Positions 1-9,954 of a stretch of DNA of 64,000 nucleotides are shown here, piece after piece. The DNA comes from Rhodospirillaceae bacterium (GTDB taxonomy: Bacteria; Pseudomonadota; Alphaproteobacteria; GCA-2731375). Under the pieces are notes generated by a model. The model did not search any database. It saw nothing but the letters and a program-made list of their open reading frames with translations, and was not told the origin of the DNA. Position 1 is the stretch's first letter. Every line of letters begins with the position of its first letter. The position numbers and the translations under genes are program-made. The stretch is taken from positions 17,092-81,091 of the forward strand of contig JABJKS010000046.1 in NCBI GenBank assembly GCA_018660265.1, given 5' to 3'.

Positions 1-1
1 A

Positions 2-1138
2 TTCATGGCGGCGACCATGTCCCTGGATCTGGCCAATACGGATAAACTGAACCTGTTCAAGCAGGAGGTAAAGCGTATGGGCATCGGGTTGCTGCCGCCC
101 GATCTGAACAATTCTGACGTAGTCTTTACCGTGGCGCGGCAAGCTGGCGAAGATGATAAAGGCGCGATCCATTACGCCCTGTCGGCGGTCAAAAATGTGG
201 GGCGCGAGGCCATGGCCGCCGTCGTTGCCGAACGCGGCGCCAATGGCCCGTTCAGGGATGTTTGGGATTTTGCCGGTCGTCTCGATCCGCGTCAGGTCAA
301 CAAACGCCAGGTGGAAAACCTCGCCCGCGCCGGTGCCTTTGATGGCATGAACCCGAACCGGGCGCAGATGCTGGCAGCGGCAGAGGTCATTCTGCGTTTT
401 GCCGCCCATGCGGCCTCCGAGCGGGAGTCCGCCCAGGACAACTTGTTTGGCGGCGACGATGGCGCAACGTCTATGCCGCCGCCGCCCTTGCCCCTGGTCC
501 CGGAATGGCTGCAGTTGGAGAAATTGTCGAACGAGGCCCAGGCCGTCGGCTTTTATCTTTCTGCCCATCCATTGGAGTCTTATCCCGCTTTATTGGCGCG
601 GAAATCCATGGTGGATTATGAGGAATTGGAGGCCCGCGCGGATCGTGGCGGCGAACAGTTCCGTATCGCGGCCACAATAGAGGAAGCGAGTGAGCGAAAA
701 AGTGCCAAGGGCAAGCCCTTTGCCTTCCTTCGCGTTTCCGATCAGACGGGTATATTCGAAGTGACTTTGTTCGGCGATGATCTGGCGAAAAGCCGCGATA
801 TGATGATCAAGGGGCGCTCGATTGTTATGACCGTGGACGTGCGCGATGGCGACAAGGGCCGGCGTCTTATCGCCAGCCAGCTTACCGATATAGACGAGGC
901 CAGCCAGACCACGGCGTCGGGCATCAAGGTCTTTTTGAAGAACCCCGACCCCCTGGCGTCCCTGCGCAAGCTTCTCAATGATCACAATACCGGTCGCGGT
1001 CAGGTCACCTTATTGTTGGAGCTGGCAACAAAAGGCCGCGAGGTGGAGATGACCCTGCCGGGCGGTTTCGCCATCACCCCACAAGTGCGTGGTGCCCTAA
1101 AGGCCATCCCCGGCGTCATGGATGTGCATGACGTGTGA
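2..1138 (+). CDS. dnaE: DNA polymerase III alpha subunit, C-terminal part
   Basis: This is the C-terminal third of the replicative polymerase catalytic subunit. The reading frame is open to the window edge, so the start lies upstream. The first residues (FMAATMSLDLANTDKL) match the end of the polymerase core. They are followed by a helix-hairpin-helix stretch (VNKRQVENLARAGAFDG), a segment typical of the fingers/tandem-HhH region (SNEAQAVGFYLSAHPLESY) and an OB fold at about fragment residues 215-290 (AFLRVSDQTGIFEVTLFGDD). The C-terminus reads through to TGA at 1136-1138 with no damage. The polymerase active-site aspartates would be in the missing part. The next gene is convergent, 41 bp away. 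Confidence 0.93.
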   Translation, partial: FMAATMSLDLANTDKLNLFKQEVKRMGIGLLPPDLNNSDVVFTVARQAGEDDKGAIHYALSAVKNVGREAMAAVVAERGANGPFRDVWDFAGRLDPRQVNKRQVENLARAGAFDGMNPNRAQMLAAAEVILRFAAHAASERESAQDNLFGGDDGATSMPPPPLPLVPEWLQLEKLSNEAQAVGFYLSAHPLESYPALLARKSMVDYEELEARADRGGEQFRIAATIEEASERKSAKGKPFAFLRVSDQTGIFEVTLFGDDLAKSRDMMIKGRSIVMTVDVRDGDKGRRLIASQLTDIDEASQTTASGIKVFLKNPDPLASLRKLLNDHNTGRGQVTLLLELATKGREVEMTLPGGFAITPQVRGALKAIPGVMDVHDV

Positions 1139-1179
1139 CAATCACCCACTGTGCTGATGCCCGCGAATCCGAAAGTTAT

Positions 1180-1587
1180 CTAATGTCCTTCGGGCAGCTC
1201 GGCCAGTTCGATCAGGATGTCGCCGGTGGCTGTGGGATCGATGAAGGCGATGCGGCTGCCGCCATGGCCGGGTTTCGGTTCTTCGTCCAACAGCTTCACG
1301 CCCTTCTCTTTCAACTCCACCAAGGCGGCATCAATGTCCTCAACCTCAAAGCACAGGTGGAACAAGCTTTGCCCCCGCTCATCAATCCATTCCGTAACCG
1401 GGGAGTCGGGGCTCTTGGCTTGTAACAGCTCCAACGAGGTTTCACCGACCGGATACATGGCCAGCTTGGTCTCTGAAATCGTCTCTTCATAGTCCAGTTT
1501 CAGGCCCAGGGTATTCTCCAGCATGGCCATGGACTCCGCCATGTCATGTACCGCGATAGCGATATGTTCCACCCGTTTGATCTTCAT
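1180..1587 (-). CDS. mce: Methylmalonyl-CoA epimerase
   Basis: A 135-residue vicinal-oxygen-chelate (glyoxalase-fold) protein that interconverts the (S) and (R) forms of methylmalonyl-CoA in propionyl-CoA catabolism. Two beta-alpha-beta-beta-beta modules are visible, starting VEHIAIAVHDM and LFHLCFEVEDI. The likely metal ligands are the His in VEHIA, the His in LFHLC and the Glu in ILIELAE, in the usual order. Length is normal for the family. It sits 45 bp downstream of a luciferase-like monooxygenase on the same strand and may share its transcript. In other alphaproteobacteria mce often lies near methylmalonyl-CoA mutase; here the only mutase in the window is the distant IcmF-type fusion at 25685. 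Confidence 0.92.
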   Translation of the reverse strand: MKIKRVEHIAIAVHDMAESMAMLENTLGLKLDYEETISETKLAMYPVGETSLELLQAKSPDSPVTEWIDERGQSLFHLCFEVEDIDAALVELKEKGVKLLDEEPKPGHGGSRIAFIDPTATGDILIELAELPEGH

Positions 1588-1632
1588 TCTAAGTATCTCT
1601 CTCCAATTAACTGATTTTGAAGCCGCGGGCCC

Positions 1633-2697
1633 TCACCAGGATTGGAGCACGGGCAGCACCTCTTTGGCGAACAGCTCCAGGCCCCGTTTCGAAACATCGA
1701 ACGGTGTGCCGCCAAAGCGGAAGGAGATGTTTAGTTCGAAATCCCCCAGCAACTTGCGGCGATCCTCCAGGCCGCGCAGGATCTTATCCGGTGTGCCCCA
1801 GCTTGCCGCCTGCATGAAGCCATCGACTGCACCCTCAACGCCGCTTTCTCGCATGATGGCGGCCTTCTGCTGATAGGCGTCATAGCCCTTCACAGAGGCG
1901 AAATGTTCGCCCAGGAATTCGTAGTGATAAAAATTGCTCTCTACGAATTTGCCCTGGTACTGGCGGGCTTCTTCTTCCGTGGCGGCCAGGTCTGTGCCGC
2001 AGACGCAGAATTCGGTCAGCATGACGCATGGTGGCTCGGTGCCGTGGTATTTGCGGTGCAGCTCGCGGCCATGTTCGATCACCGGCGCGCGCATTTCCCA
2101 GGGCCGGTCGGCGAACATGACGTGGTGGGCCCCCAGCTTGGCCGCCGAATCCACCGAATCCTCGCTTGAGGCCACGGCATAAATCCGGCCCTCGAAGGAA
2201 TGTTGCGGGCGCGGGCGGATTTCAATCCGGGGCTGTTTATAGAACGGGCCGTCGCCTTCCATAAAGCCGGTTTTCAAGGCCTCAATGATCATCGGTGCGG
2301 CCTCGTCAAAACGGCCGCGGGTTTCATCCATCGAGATACGAAAGGCATCGAACTCCCGCCGTGCCAGACCCCGCCCCATGCCGAAACGCAGGCGGCCCTT
2401 GCTCAACAAATCCAAGACAGCGGCATTCTCCGCCACGCGCAAGGGATCATGCCAGGGCAGAATGACCGCCGCCGTGCCGACATCGATATCCGGGCAGATG
2501 GCGGAAAGATAGGTCATCAGGTTGATGTTGTCGGGCACGAAGGAATAGTCGTTGAAATGATGCTCGGCCGACCACAGGCAGTTAAAGCCGGAGTCCGCCG
2601 CGATCCGCGCCAGCTTAATTTCTTCTTCCCAGACCTGGCCGTCTGGGCAGTCGTCCCAGCCATAGCTGGCGAAAATCATCATCATCCCGACATCCAT
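1633..2697 (-). CDS. LLM-class flavin-dependent oxidoreductase
   Basis: A luciferase-like TIM-barrel monooxygenase that should use reduced FMN or F420. The body starts MDVGMMMIFASYG and carries the family landmarks WSAEHHFNDYSF, a TAAVILPWHDPLRVAE stretch and the flavin-phosphate region GRLRFGMGRGLARREF. The frame is open 49 codons further upstream, but that extension is not family-like. The ATG at 2697 is preceded by a good ribosome site (GGGAG, 7 nt upstream), so I start there, giving 354 residues. Substrate cannot be told from sequence. It lies just upstream of mce on the same strand. The extra N-terminal codons could only be real if the annotated start is wrong. Confidence 0.85.
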   Translation of the reverse strand: MDVGMMMIFASYGWDDCPDGQVWEEEIKLARIAADSGFNCLWSAEHHFNDYSFVPDNINLMTYLSAICPDIDVGTAAVILPWHDPLRVAENAAVLDLLSKGRLRFGMGRGLARREFDAFRISMDETRGRFDEAAPMIIEALKTGFMEGDGPFYKQPRIEIRPRPQHSFEGRIYAVASSEDSVDSAAKLGAHHVMFADRPWEMRAPVIEHGRELHRKYHGTEPPCVMLTEFCVCGTDLAATEEEARQYQGKFVESNFYHYEFLGEHFASVKGYDAYQQKAAIMRESGVEGAVDGFMQAASWGTPDKILRGLEDRRKLLGDFELNISFRFGGTPFDVSKRGLELFAKEVLPVLQSW

Positions 2698-2806
2698 CGT
2701 GTCTCTCCCATATGATCCGTTTGTTTCTCCGTAAGCGAGACAGTATGCCCCCAATGCCCCGGTACACGTCAACCAGATGTGTATTTTGAATTGCGACGGC
2801 GGCGGG

Positions 2807-3775
2807 TCATTTTGCCGCCGGCGGGGCATGCCAGCCATAATCATGGTAGGCCCATTCGACCCTGTCCGGGTGCAAGGTAATCATATTATAGCCTTCCCCG
2901 GTGCCATAATAAGCACCGCGCCACCAATTGCCGCAGATCGCCCCACCCGTGATGAATGTGGTGCCCCGCCAGCGTAACAGCTCGCTGATGTGTAGGTGAC
3001 CTTGCAGGACCAGAACCAGATTGTGATCTGCGAACAGGGACAGAACTTCCCGGTTGTTGACCACGATGCGGTTTAGCGGGGCGCCTTTTGCCATGCCATC
3101 CTTGGCACCAAAGAAAGCCGTCAGTAGTGGCAGGTGCAGGGTCAGGATAACCGGCTTGCCCCGTGGGATGCGCGACAGCTCCGCCCTGATCCAGTCCAGT
3201 TGGGCCGGGGATATACGGCCATGGTATTCAAACTTGTCGCCCGAGATCCCGACGCTATCAAGCATCATGATATGATAGCCCAGGGCATCGAAGGCATAAA
3301 AGGTCTGGCGTAGATCCAGGCGCTGTTTGAAAATCGACCGCGGGTCGGGCGCGGGCAGGCTGCCGTCATTCGGCGTCACGCCATACAAATCATGATTGCC
3401 GATCGCCACATGATGATCCCCCCGGACGGAGGCTTGGATGGCTTTATGCATGTCCATGTAGGCATCCCAATCGGCCCGGACATCGCCGGCAGAAGAAGAA
3501 AAATTGCCGGTAACCAGATCGCCGGCACCCAAGACAAGATCCGGCCTTTGCCTATTGATGGCATCAGCGGCACGTTGCAGGGCCGTGGGGGTATCACCCC
3601 GTTGGTTGGCGTGAACGTCAGTATAAAAGGCTATTCGTAACGGGTGATGGTCGGCACCCTTTATGGGCCATGTCGTCTGCCCCAGGGTCTGCGCCAAAGC
3701 GGGTTGTGCCGCAACCAATACGCCGCCAGCGCCAAGGAGTTGCAGGAGGCGACGGCGGGAAAAATGGTCAGGCAT
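2807..3775 (-). CDS. Tat-exported calcineurin-like metallophosphoesterase
   Basis: A dimetal phosphoesterase predicted to act outside the cytoplasm. The N-terminus, MPDHFSRRRLLQLLGAGG followed by a hydrophobic run and AQPALA, is a twin-arginine signal. Metal-binding motifs appear in order: DVHAN, GAGDLV (GDx variant), GNHD, the LTLHLPL histidine and GHLH. The substrate is unknown; the fold includes cyclic-nucleotide phosphodiesterases, Ser/Thr phosphatases and lipid phosphatases. The start chosen (ATG 3775) is the second Met of the open frame because it begins the Tat signal directly; the first eight codons would put charged residues before it. It overlaps the VanZ-like gene by 8 bp, which indicates translational coupling. 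Confidence 0.87.
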   Translation of the reverse strand: MPDHFSRRRLLQLLGAGGVLVAAQPALAQTLGQTTWPIKGADHHPLRIAFYTDVHANQRGDTPTALQRAADAINRQRPDLVLGAGDLVTGNFSSSAGDVRADWDAYMDMHKAIQASVRGDHHVAIGNHDLYGVTPNDGSLPAPDPRSIFKQRLDLRQTFYAFDALGYHIMMLDSVGISGDKFEYHGRISPAQLDWIRAELSRIPRGKPVILTLHLPLLTAFFGAKDGMAKGAPLNRIVVNNREVLSLFADHNLVLVLQGHLHISELLRWRGTTFITGGAICGNWWRGAYYGTGEGYNMITLHPDRVEWAYHDYGWHAPPAAK

Positions 3776-5036
3776 TGGTCGGCACTTGATCTGCGGCATT
3801 TCCTGGACGCCCGAAATGGCGGGCCAGCATTAATAGGCCCAGGACAGCGCATAGGAAGCCCCAAAACGCCTGTTGCCGACTAAAGGCAGTGATCAGGTGG
3901 CGGCTGACATAGCTTATAAAAATCCGTTCATCGTCGATCTTACTTTTGACCTCCACCTTCAATTGGTCCGGCCAACGGCTATTGGATACCGTGAGTATTC
4001 GCCCGAAGTAGTCCTCGAGGATACGGTTTTCCCAATGCGCCGAGGTAAATTGCCGGCGCTGTTGTTCTTCGTCTGTGGCTTTGCGGGCGCGTTCAAGATT
4101 AACGTTCCGGCTGTACATATGCACTCTGGCTTCATGCAAAAACGGATCTTTCAATGGCGTATAGGCGGCAAGGAAATCGTCGTATTTTTCCCGGTCGCGA
4201 AATTTCGCCAGGACCTGGCCCCCCTCCACCGCCCGCGTGGTGTCCTGTTGGTGCAGATCCTCGCGCAACAGGCGGGAGCGGAATGTGCCGTTATCTTCGT
4301 CACCATGCAGGAAGCCATATTCGATCATAATACCGTGGTTATCGGGGAAAACGTCCGGGGTGTTGAGGAAGCAAAGGCCAAGACCGGCCATGGCGGCGGC
4401 ACCCAGACGGCACAACCGCTGCAGGCTTATACGGTCCGGCCAGCCCGAGACATTGCGTGGTTTTATACCAAGTGCCAGGGCAGCCTGGACCAAGGCCACG
4501 GCGGTAAAGTTCAGCCAGATATCCTCCAGTCCGAAGTATCGCCCCTGGGTCAGCCATTGAATGGTTTCATCCAGCATACCGATGGTGCTGCCGGTGATCG
4601 TAACGGCAACATAAATACTGTAATCGCCGATCCGGTGGGAAAAGGCGCGAAACAGCAACAGGGAAAGCAGGCCGTATTGCAGGAAATGGATAGCTTCAGC
4701 CGGGCTGCCTTTTTTTAGTTCAATAACCTGATTGATAACGACGGCGGCAATGGTGATAAGCCACAAATAACTGGGAATGGATTTTCGTTGCCGCCGAAGC
4801 AACAGGATTGCCGCTGCCGCCAACATGACGATCACGCCAGCTATTACGACATAGGCAAATACATCGTCGTCCCAATATTGTTTGACATAGGAAACGCCAT
4901 CGCCCGTAAACGGTATAGTCGCGTAAATTATCCCTGACCACAGGACGGCAAGGGCCCAGGCCAACTTTTCCCCCGGAGCCGCCTTAGGCGGCAGAGTGTT
5001 AAGGCCGGTATCCAAAGTCGGCACCCAGTTTCGCAC
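3768..5036 (-). CDS. VanZ-like membrane protein
   Basis: A 422-residue protein beginning with a GTG codon and overlapping the end of the Rieske gene by 38 bp. The first 200 residues hold about six hydrophobic helices and the VanZ-like signature: AIHFLQYGLLSLLLFRAF, then DETIQWLTQGRYFGLEDIWLN. A final membrane helix occurs near the C-terminus (GFLCAVLGLLMLARHF). Between them is a roughly 150-residue hydrophilic region rich in charged residues (FRSRLLREDLHQQDTTR and following), probably extracytoplasmic. VanZ-like proteins are named after a teicoplanin-resistance accessory protein, but biochemical roles are mostly unknown. The coupling to an oxygenase and an exported phosphoesterase suggests a joint envelope or lipid role. 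That is inference. Confidence 0.75.
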   Translation of the reverse strand: MRNWVPTLDTGLNTLPPKAAPGEKLAWALAVLWSGIIYATIPFTGDGVSYVKQYWDDDVFAYVVIAGVIVMLAAAAILLLRRQRKSIPSYLWLITIAAVVINQVIELKKGSPAEAIHFLQYGLLSLLLFRAFSHRIGDYSIYVAVTITGSTIGMLDETIQWLTQGRYFGLEDIWLNFTAVALVQAALALGIKPRNVSGWPDRISLQRLCRLGAAAMAGLGLCFLNTPDVFPDNHGIMIEYGFLHGDEDNGTFRSRLLREDLHQQDTTRAVEGGQVLAKFRDREKYDDFLAAYTPLKDPFLHEARVHMYSRNVNLERARKATDEEQQRRQFTSAHWENRILEDYFGRILTVSNSRWPDQLKVEVKSKIDDERIFISYVSRHLITAFSRQQAFWGFLCAVLGLLMLARHFGRPGNAADQVPTNA

Positions 5037-6318
5037 GCATGAAGGGGCGGCAAGCCGCCTCCCACGGTGTATCGGCGGGAAGATGGACCGAGACGGCGCG
5101 AACCATATAGGTCTCCGGCTGATCTACCCCGGGCGGGCGGGTGCCGTTGTCATGAAAGTCGGCCAGGCTTTTCAACAAGAACCGCCGCGCCATGACGATG
5201 CCGGCATCGGATACGCCCAGGTTTTCCTGGCTGCGGTCGTAGATCGCCGCGACACCAGACTGACAGCCCGCATCCTGCACCCAAAGGCCCGGCAAGCCGG
5301 AGAACCAGGTCTCTTGCTGGCCGGGATAATCAAACTGATAGCCATTATCGTTTCGGTACTTGGTCCAGAAATCCCCATAGGGCGTGGTCGCCGGTTGCGG
5401 TGCGTAACTATTCCGGCTGGCATGGCCTGTTTCCCGTCCGTTATGGCCTTCCTGCAGCAATTCCCGGCTGCGTGGGTAAAAGGGTGCGGCGGGGGTATAG
5501 GAAAACATCAGGCAAAGAGTGTGTTCATCATCCATCGGGATCCAGGCATGGCCGCTAAGTTCGGGGTATTTGGATTGTGGTGGCACCAGGGTCCAGAACG
5601 GCAGCATGAATTGGTTCACCCGCCAATAATGTGTCTGCTGGTCGATCTCCCGCCGGGAGGCGATGGCGACACCATAGGGTTGGCGGCGGCATTTGAACTT
5701 TGGGCTCAAATCGTTCGCGGCAACCCAGTCGTTGATGGCACCCCGGTTATCGATACGTCCGTGCAATATGGGGGCGTGGGCGGAGTCTATCTCACCCTCC
5801 AGGGCCTGCAGCCAGTTGCATTCCTGCACCCGAAAGGTGACGACGGCGTTTTCTTCCGGCACCAGGTTCCATTCCAAATCGGGCAAAGCCGGTGGATTGT
5901 CCTGTTCCGGGCCCATATATGTCCACAGAACGCCATTCCGCTCTTGGCAGGGATAGGCCTTAACCCGCACCGTATCTCGAAGGCGGCTGTTCTCAGGTTC
6001 GGCGGGCATATCAACCGCCTTGCCCGTCACATCAAACTTCCAACCGTGATAGACACAGCGCAGGCCGCATTCCTCGTTCCGGCCAAACATTAAAGGTGCG
6101 CCGCGATGAGGGCAGGCATTTGCCACAAGGCCCGCCCGCCCGTCGCTATCACGAAAGGCGACTAAGTCCTCCCCCAACAGTTTGACCCGCTTGGGCTGGC
6201 CATCGGGGGCTAGTTGCGCACCGGGATAGAATGGAATCCAGAACAGCCGGAACATCTCACCCATCTGACTGCCGGGGCCGACCCTGGTCAACGCCTCGTT
6301 CTGTTGTTGTGACAACAT
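4999..6318 (-). CDS. Rieske-type ring-hydroxylating oxygenase, large subunit
   Basis: A 439-residue Rieske non-haem iron oxygenase. The [2Fe-2S] site is C69-x-H71 and C88-x2-H91 (CPH, CVYHGW). The mononuclear iron site reads D178-x2-H181-x4-H186 (DSAHAPILH), the standard facial triad with the bridging Asp. The N-terminus (MLSQQQNEALTRVGPGSQMG) resembles the phthalate 4,5-dioxygenase-type oxygenase subfamily, where the alpha subunit works with a separate reductase. No reductase or ferredoxin gene is nearby. AGGAG lies about 9 nt before the ATG. Its 3' end overlaps the VanZ-like gene, making a three-gene operon with the phosphoesterase. The substrate is unknown; an aromatic acid, a sterol or a lipid headgroup are all possible. 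Confidence 0.9.
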   Translation of the reverse strand: MLSQQQNEALTRVGPGSQMGEMFRLFWIPFYPGAQLAPDGQPKRVKLLGEDLVAFRDSDGRAGLVANACPHRGAPLMFGRNEECGLRCVYHGWKFDVTGKAVDMPAEPENSRLRDTVRVKAYPCQERNGVLWTYMGPEQDNPPALPDLEWNLVPEENAVVTFRVQECNWLQALEGEIDSAHAPILHGRIDNRGAINDWVAANDLSPKFKCRRQPYGVAIASRREIDQQTHYWRVNQFMLPFWTLVPPQSKYPELSGHAWIPMDDEHTLCLMFSYTPAAPFYPRSRELLQEGHNGRETGHASRNSYAPQPATTPYGDFWTKYRNDNGYQFDYPGQQETWFSGLPGLWVQDAGCQSGVAAIYDRSQENLGVSDAGIVMARRFLLKSLADFHDNGTRPPGVDQPETYMVRAVSVHLPADTPWEAACRPFMRAKLGADFGYRP

Positions 6319-6568
6319 GGCTGCTCGCTCCTAATACCGGCCATTTTTCGATGTTTTTTTCGTTATTAATGGGCCTTTGGCCGTTATTGGCATAGGCTAG
6401 CCTAAATCACCTTGCAAAGGGTACCAATTCCGTCTAAGAAACCCGCGAATTAGTTTAAAACACACAAAAACCGCACGTGGGCTTGCGTCGGTGGGGCAGA
6501 AAAATCCCATTGGTGCTCCGGTGTCCGGCAACGGATGGACGCCCGCGGAGGCATAACCGGAGAATAAA

Positions 6569-7414
6569 ATGACACTTTCGGACGTACCGACATTTACGAT
6601 GCGTCAGCTGCTAGAAGCTGGCGTCCATTTCGGCCATCAGACACATCGTTGGAATCCCAAGATGGCCCCCTTCATTTATGGCGCACGCAACAACATCCAT
6701 ATCATGGATTTGCGCGAAACCGCGCCGATGCTGCAACGGGCCCTGGTTCGGGTTCGCGATGAAGTATCGCGCGGCGGTCGGGTGCTGTTCGTCGGCACCA
6801 AGCGTCAGGCTTCCGGGCCCTTGACGGAGGCGGCCAAGGCCTGCGGGCAATATTACGTCAATCATCGTTGGTTGGGCGGCATGTTGACCAACTGGCGTAC
6901 CATCTCCAATTCCATCAAGCGTCTTCGGGCGCTGGAGGAGCAGCTGTCTGAAGAGACCTCCGGCTTGACCAAGAAAGAGCTGTTGCAGTTGACTCGGGAG
7001 CGGGACAAGCTGGAGCGCGCCCTTGGCGGCATTAAGGAAATGGGTGGTCTGCCCGCGGTGATGTTCGTGATCGACACCAACAAGGAAGAGATCGCGATCC
7101 AGGAAGCCAAGAAGTTGGGCATCCCGGTTATTGCTGTGGTCGATTCCAATTGCAATCCTGACAACGTCGATTTCCCAATTCCGGGCAATGACGATGCCGC
7201 CCGTGCCATCTCGCTCTATATGGATTTGATTTCCCGCTCGGTCATTGCCGGCCTGCAGCAGGAACGTCAAGCCGATGGTGAGGATCTGGGCGCGGCTGAA
7301 GAGCTGCCCATGGAAGAAATTGCAGCAGTGGAAGATGCCGTGGCAGCCGCCGCGATACCTGAAGCTGCACCTGAAGTCACACCTGAAGCAGCGCCAGAGG
7401 CACCCGCTTCCTAA
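6569..7414 (+). CDS. rpsB: 30S ribosomal protein S2
   Basis: S2 binds late to the small subunit and anchors S1. The family core is intact: [47 protein letters not shown] and [13 protein letters not shown]. After about residue 235 there is an acidic, Ala/Pro/Glu-rich tail (repeats of [13 protein letters not shown] type) extending the protein to 281 residues. Such tails are common in alphaproteobacterial S2. It is the first gene of the superoperon. The 250 bp upstream hold its promoter, but I could not pick convincing -35 and -10 boxes. Confidence 0.98.
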   Translation: MTLSDVPTFTMRQLLEAGVHFGHQTHRWNPKMAPFIYGARNNIHIMDLRETAPMLQRALVRVRDEVSRGGRVLFVGTKRQASGPLTEAAKACGQYYVNHRWLGGMLTNWRTISNSIKRLRALEEQLSEETSGLTKKELLQLTRERDKLERALGGIKEMGGLPAVMFVIDTNKEEIAIQEAKKLGIPVIAVVDSNCNPDNVDFPIPGNDDAARAISLYMDLISRSVIAGLQQERQADGEDLGAAEELPMEEIAAVEDAVAAAAIPEAAPEVTPEAAPEAPAS

Positions 7415-7575
7415 GAGCAGTCTTCAATCGTTTGGCTTGGCTTTTGTTATCCGGTTGATAGCTTCAATTGCTCTTTATTTTATGCGTCATGATTTGTTTA
7501 ACGCAAACGAATTATGGCAGAATTTGCTTTTAACCACAGTTGTTTACTACGTAAACTTCAGATGGGAGATTAATA

Positions 7576-8508
7576 GTGACGCAAGTATCAGCGGCAATGA
7601 TCAAAGACTTGCGCGGCAAGACCGGCGCGGGAATGATGGATTGTAAAAAAGCCCTTGAAGAGACCGAGGGTGATATCGAAGGCGCGGTCGATTGGTTGCG
7701 CACAAAGGGGCTTGCCTCCGCCGCCAAGAAGGCCGGTCGTGTGGCTGCTGAAGGCCTGGTTGCCGTCGTTGCCGAGGGCAACAAGGGTGCGGTTGTTGAG
7801 GTCAACAGCGAGACCGATTTTGTCGCCCGTAACGACCAGTTCCAGGCTTTTGCCCGTACGGTTGGCGGTATGGTACTGGCCAATGGCAATGGCGATCTGG
7901 ATGCCTTACAGGCGCAAAACTTCCCCGGTGGGGAGCGTAACGTTGGCGAGGAATTGACCCATATGATCGCCACCATCGGCGAGAATATGTCTCTGCGTCG
8001 GGCTGAAGTCCTTGCCGTCGACCAGGGTGTGGTCACAAGCTATGTTCATTCTGCGGCAGCACCGGGCCTGGGCCGTATTGGCGTGCTGGTGGCGTTGGAC
8101 TCCGCTGGCGATCAGGAACAACTGGGCGCGCTGGCCAAACAAGTAGCCATGCACGTCGCGGCTGCCTCACCACAATCCGTCAGCACCGATGATCTGGACC
8201 CCGAGGCGGTTGAGCGCGAGCGCGCGGTTCTAACCGAACAGGCCCGCGATAGCGGCAAGCCCGAAGATATCATCGGGAAAATGGTCGAAGGCCGTCTGCG
8301 TAAGTTCTATCAGGATGTGGTTTTGTCCGAGCAGACCTGGGTTATCGATGGCGAAAGCAAGGTTGCTGCCGTCATGGAACAGGCAGGCAAAGATTTGGGC
8401 GCACCCGTCAAAATCGCTGGCTTCGTCAAATATGTAATTGGCGAAGGCATCGAAAAGGAAGAAAGCGATTTCGCGGCGGAAGTCGCAGCGCAGGCTTCCG
8501 GCGGATAA
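7576..8508 (+). CDS. tsf: Elongation factor Ts
   Basis: Nucleotide-exchange factor for EF-Tu. It starts with GTG and has the diagnostic N-terminal UBA-like region ([16 protein letters not shown]) and the core signature [13 protein letters not shown]. The coiled-coil and C-terminal modules are present and the 310-residue length is normal for alphaproteobacteria. It lies 161 bp after rpsB. That gap is fairly A+T-rich and could hold an internal promoter or processing site, but no clear box is seen. Confidence 0.98.
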   Translation: MTQVSAAMIKDLRGKTGAGMMDCKKALEETEGDIEGAVDWLRTKGLASAAKKAGRVAAEGLVAVVAEGNKGAVVEVNSETDFVARNDQFQAFARTVGGMVLANGNGDLDALQAQNFPGGERNVGEELTHMIATIGENMSLRRAEVLAVDQGVVTSYVHSAAAPGLGRIGVLVALDSAGDQEQLGALAKQVAMHVAAASPQSVSTDDLDPEAVERERAVLTEQARDSGKPEDIIGKMVEGRLRKFYQDVVLSEQTWVIDGESKVAAVMEQAGKDLGAPVKIAGFVKYVIGEGIEKEESDFAAEVAAQASGG

Positions 8509-8586
8509 CCTCGTTTCTTTGATTCTTCCTTTTTTGCGACGCTAGACTGAAAGATCAACTACCGATCGACGATAAAGGGGTCACTT

Positions 8587-9354
8587 GTGACAACAGCCGG
8601 GAATGCGAATTCAAACAGTTCGGGTGATGATCATGATGGTGGCCTTCGCTATCGCCGTGCGTTATTGAAAATTTCGGGCGAGGCACTGCTGGGCGATGGC
8701 GAGTACGGTGTCGATTTCGCCACTGTGCGCCGGATTGCCGAAGATGTGAAGCAAGTCCACGATCTTGGCGCGGAAGTCTGCCTTGTAATCGGCGGCGGCA
8801 ATATCTTTCGGGGTATTTCAGGTGCCACGGTCGGCATGGAGCGGACCACAGCCGACTATATGGGTATGCTGGCCACGGTGATGAATGCCCTGGCTATGCA
8901 AAGTGCCTTGGAAGGCATTGGTTTGCCGACGCGTGTCCTCTCCGCCATACCTATGTCGACTGTGTGTGAGCCCTATATCCGCCGTCGGGCCATGCGCCAT
9001 ATGGAAAAAGGCCGCATCGTGATCTTTGCGGCCGGAACCGGCAATCCATTCTTTACCACTGATACCACCGCAGCCCTGCGTGCGGCGGAGATGGATTGCG
9101 ATTGCCTTTTGAAAGGCACCCAGGTCGATGGCGTATATTCCGAAGACCCCAATAATAATCCTGATGCGGAACGATTTGATACATTAAGCTATCATCAAGT
9201 CCTTTCCCAGGACCTGAGAGTCATGGATGCGGCTGCCATTTCACTTGCACGAGAGAATGCGATCCCTATCCTGGTATTCTCAATTCACAATGACGGTGCA
9301 TTTGCCGATGTTTTGCGTGGAACGGGCACTTGTACCATAATTGGTGATCAGTAG
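8587..9354 (+). CDS. pyrH: UMP kinase
   Basis: Bacterial hexameric UMP kinase of the amino-acid-kinase fold, making UDP for nucleic acids and for the UDP-GlcNAc used by the lpx genes downstream. Motifs: [21 protein letters not shown], the UMP-binding [14 protein letters not shown] and [18 protein letters not shown] short, polar N-terminal extension (about 20 residues, Asn/Ser/Asp-rich) precedes the core, starting from GTG. The 255-residue length is otherwise normal. Confidence 0.98.
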   Translation: MTTAGNANSNSSGDDHDGGLRYRRALLKISGEALLGDGEYGVDFATVRRIAEDVKQVHDLGAEVCLVIGGGNIFRGISGATVGMERTTADYMGMLATVMNALAMQSALEGIGLPTRVLSAIPMSTVCEPYIRRRAMRHMEKGRIVIFAAGTGNPFFTTDTTAALRAAEMDCDCLLKGTQVDGVYSEDPNNNPDAERFDTLSYHQVLSQDLRVMDAAAISLARENAIPILVFSIHNDGAFADVLRGTGTCTIIGDQ

Positions 9355-9388
9355 CCGGTAGTGGCTGATTGACGAGGGAGATGAGGTT

Positions 9389-9946
9389 GTGGCTGACCCT
9401 GATCTGGATGATCTAAGTAGACGCATGAATGGCGCCCTTGAGGCGTTACGTCATGAATTTGCGGGCTTGCGCACGGGACGCGCTTCCGCCGGGTTGTTGG
9501 AACCGATCGTGGTCGATGTCTATGGCGCGCAGATGCCTTTGAACCAGGTGGGCACTATTGCGGTGCCCGAGGCGCGTATGTTGACTGTTCAGGTCTGGGA
9601 CAAAACCGCTGTTTCATCTGTTGAGAAGGCGATTCGCGCATCAGGTCTTGGTTTGAATCCAGCCGTCGATGGCCAGCTATTGCGCATCCCAATCCCGGAG
9701 TTGACCGCGGAACGACGCATCGAGATGGCCAAGATCGCGCATAAATATGCCGAACAGGGCCGTATCGCGGTGCGCAATGTGCGCCGGGATGGTATGGAAA
9801 ACCTAAAGAAAATGGAAAAAGAGGGGGAGTTGAGCGAGGACGACCTCCACCTCTGGGGTGATGAAGTTCAGGAATTGACGGATCAGATCATCGCCAAGAT
9901 TGACGAAATCTTGGCCACCAAGGATGAAGAGATCAAACAGGTCTAG
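9389..9946 (+). CDS. frr: Ribosome recycling factor
   Basis: With EF-G, splits post-termination ribosomes. The 185-residue three-helix bundle is complete: [34 protein letters not shown] and the C-terminal helix with [28 protein letters not shown] codon starts it, with GAGGG about 12 nt upstream (the less well spaced GAGG lies closer). It sits 34 bp after pyrH and 8 bp before uppS, the classical order. Confidence 0.98.
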   Translation: MADPDLDDLSRRMNGALEALRHEFAGLRTGRASAGLLEPIVVDVYGAQMPLNQVGTIAVPEARMLTVQVWDKTAVSSVEKAIRASGLGLNPAVDGQLLRIPIPELTAERRIEMAKIAHKYAEQGRIAVRNVRRDGMENLKKMEKEGELSEDDLHLWGDEVQELTDQIIAKIDEILATKDEEIKQV

Positions 9947-9954
9947 TACGCAGA

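Noticed and set aside
3873..4718. 281-codon plus-strand open frame opposite the VanZ-like gene
   Set aside because: No ribosome site or domain; the minus-strand gene has clear VanZ motifs and coupled overlaps.
4996..6093. 365-codon plus-strand frame opposite the Rieske gene
   Set aside because: Antisense to a gene with intact Rieske and iron sites; composition reflects G+C codon bias only.
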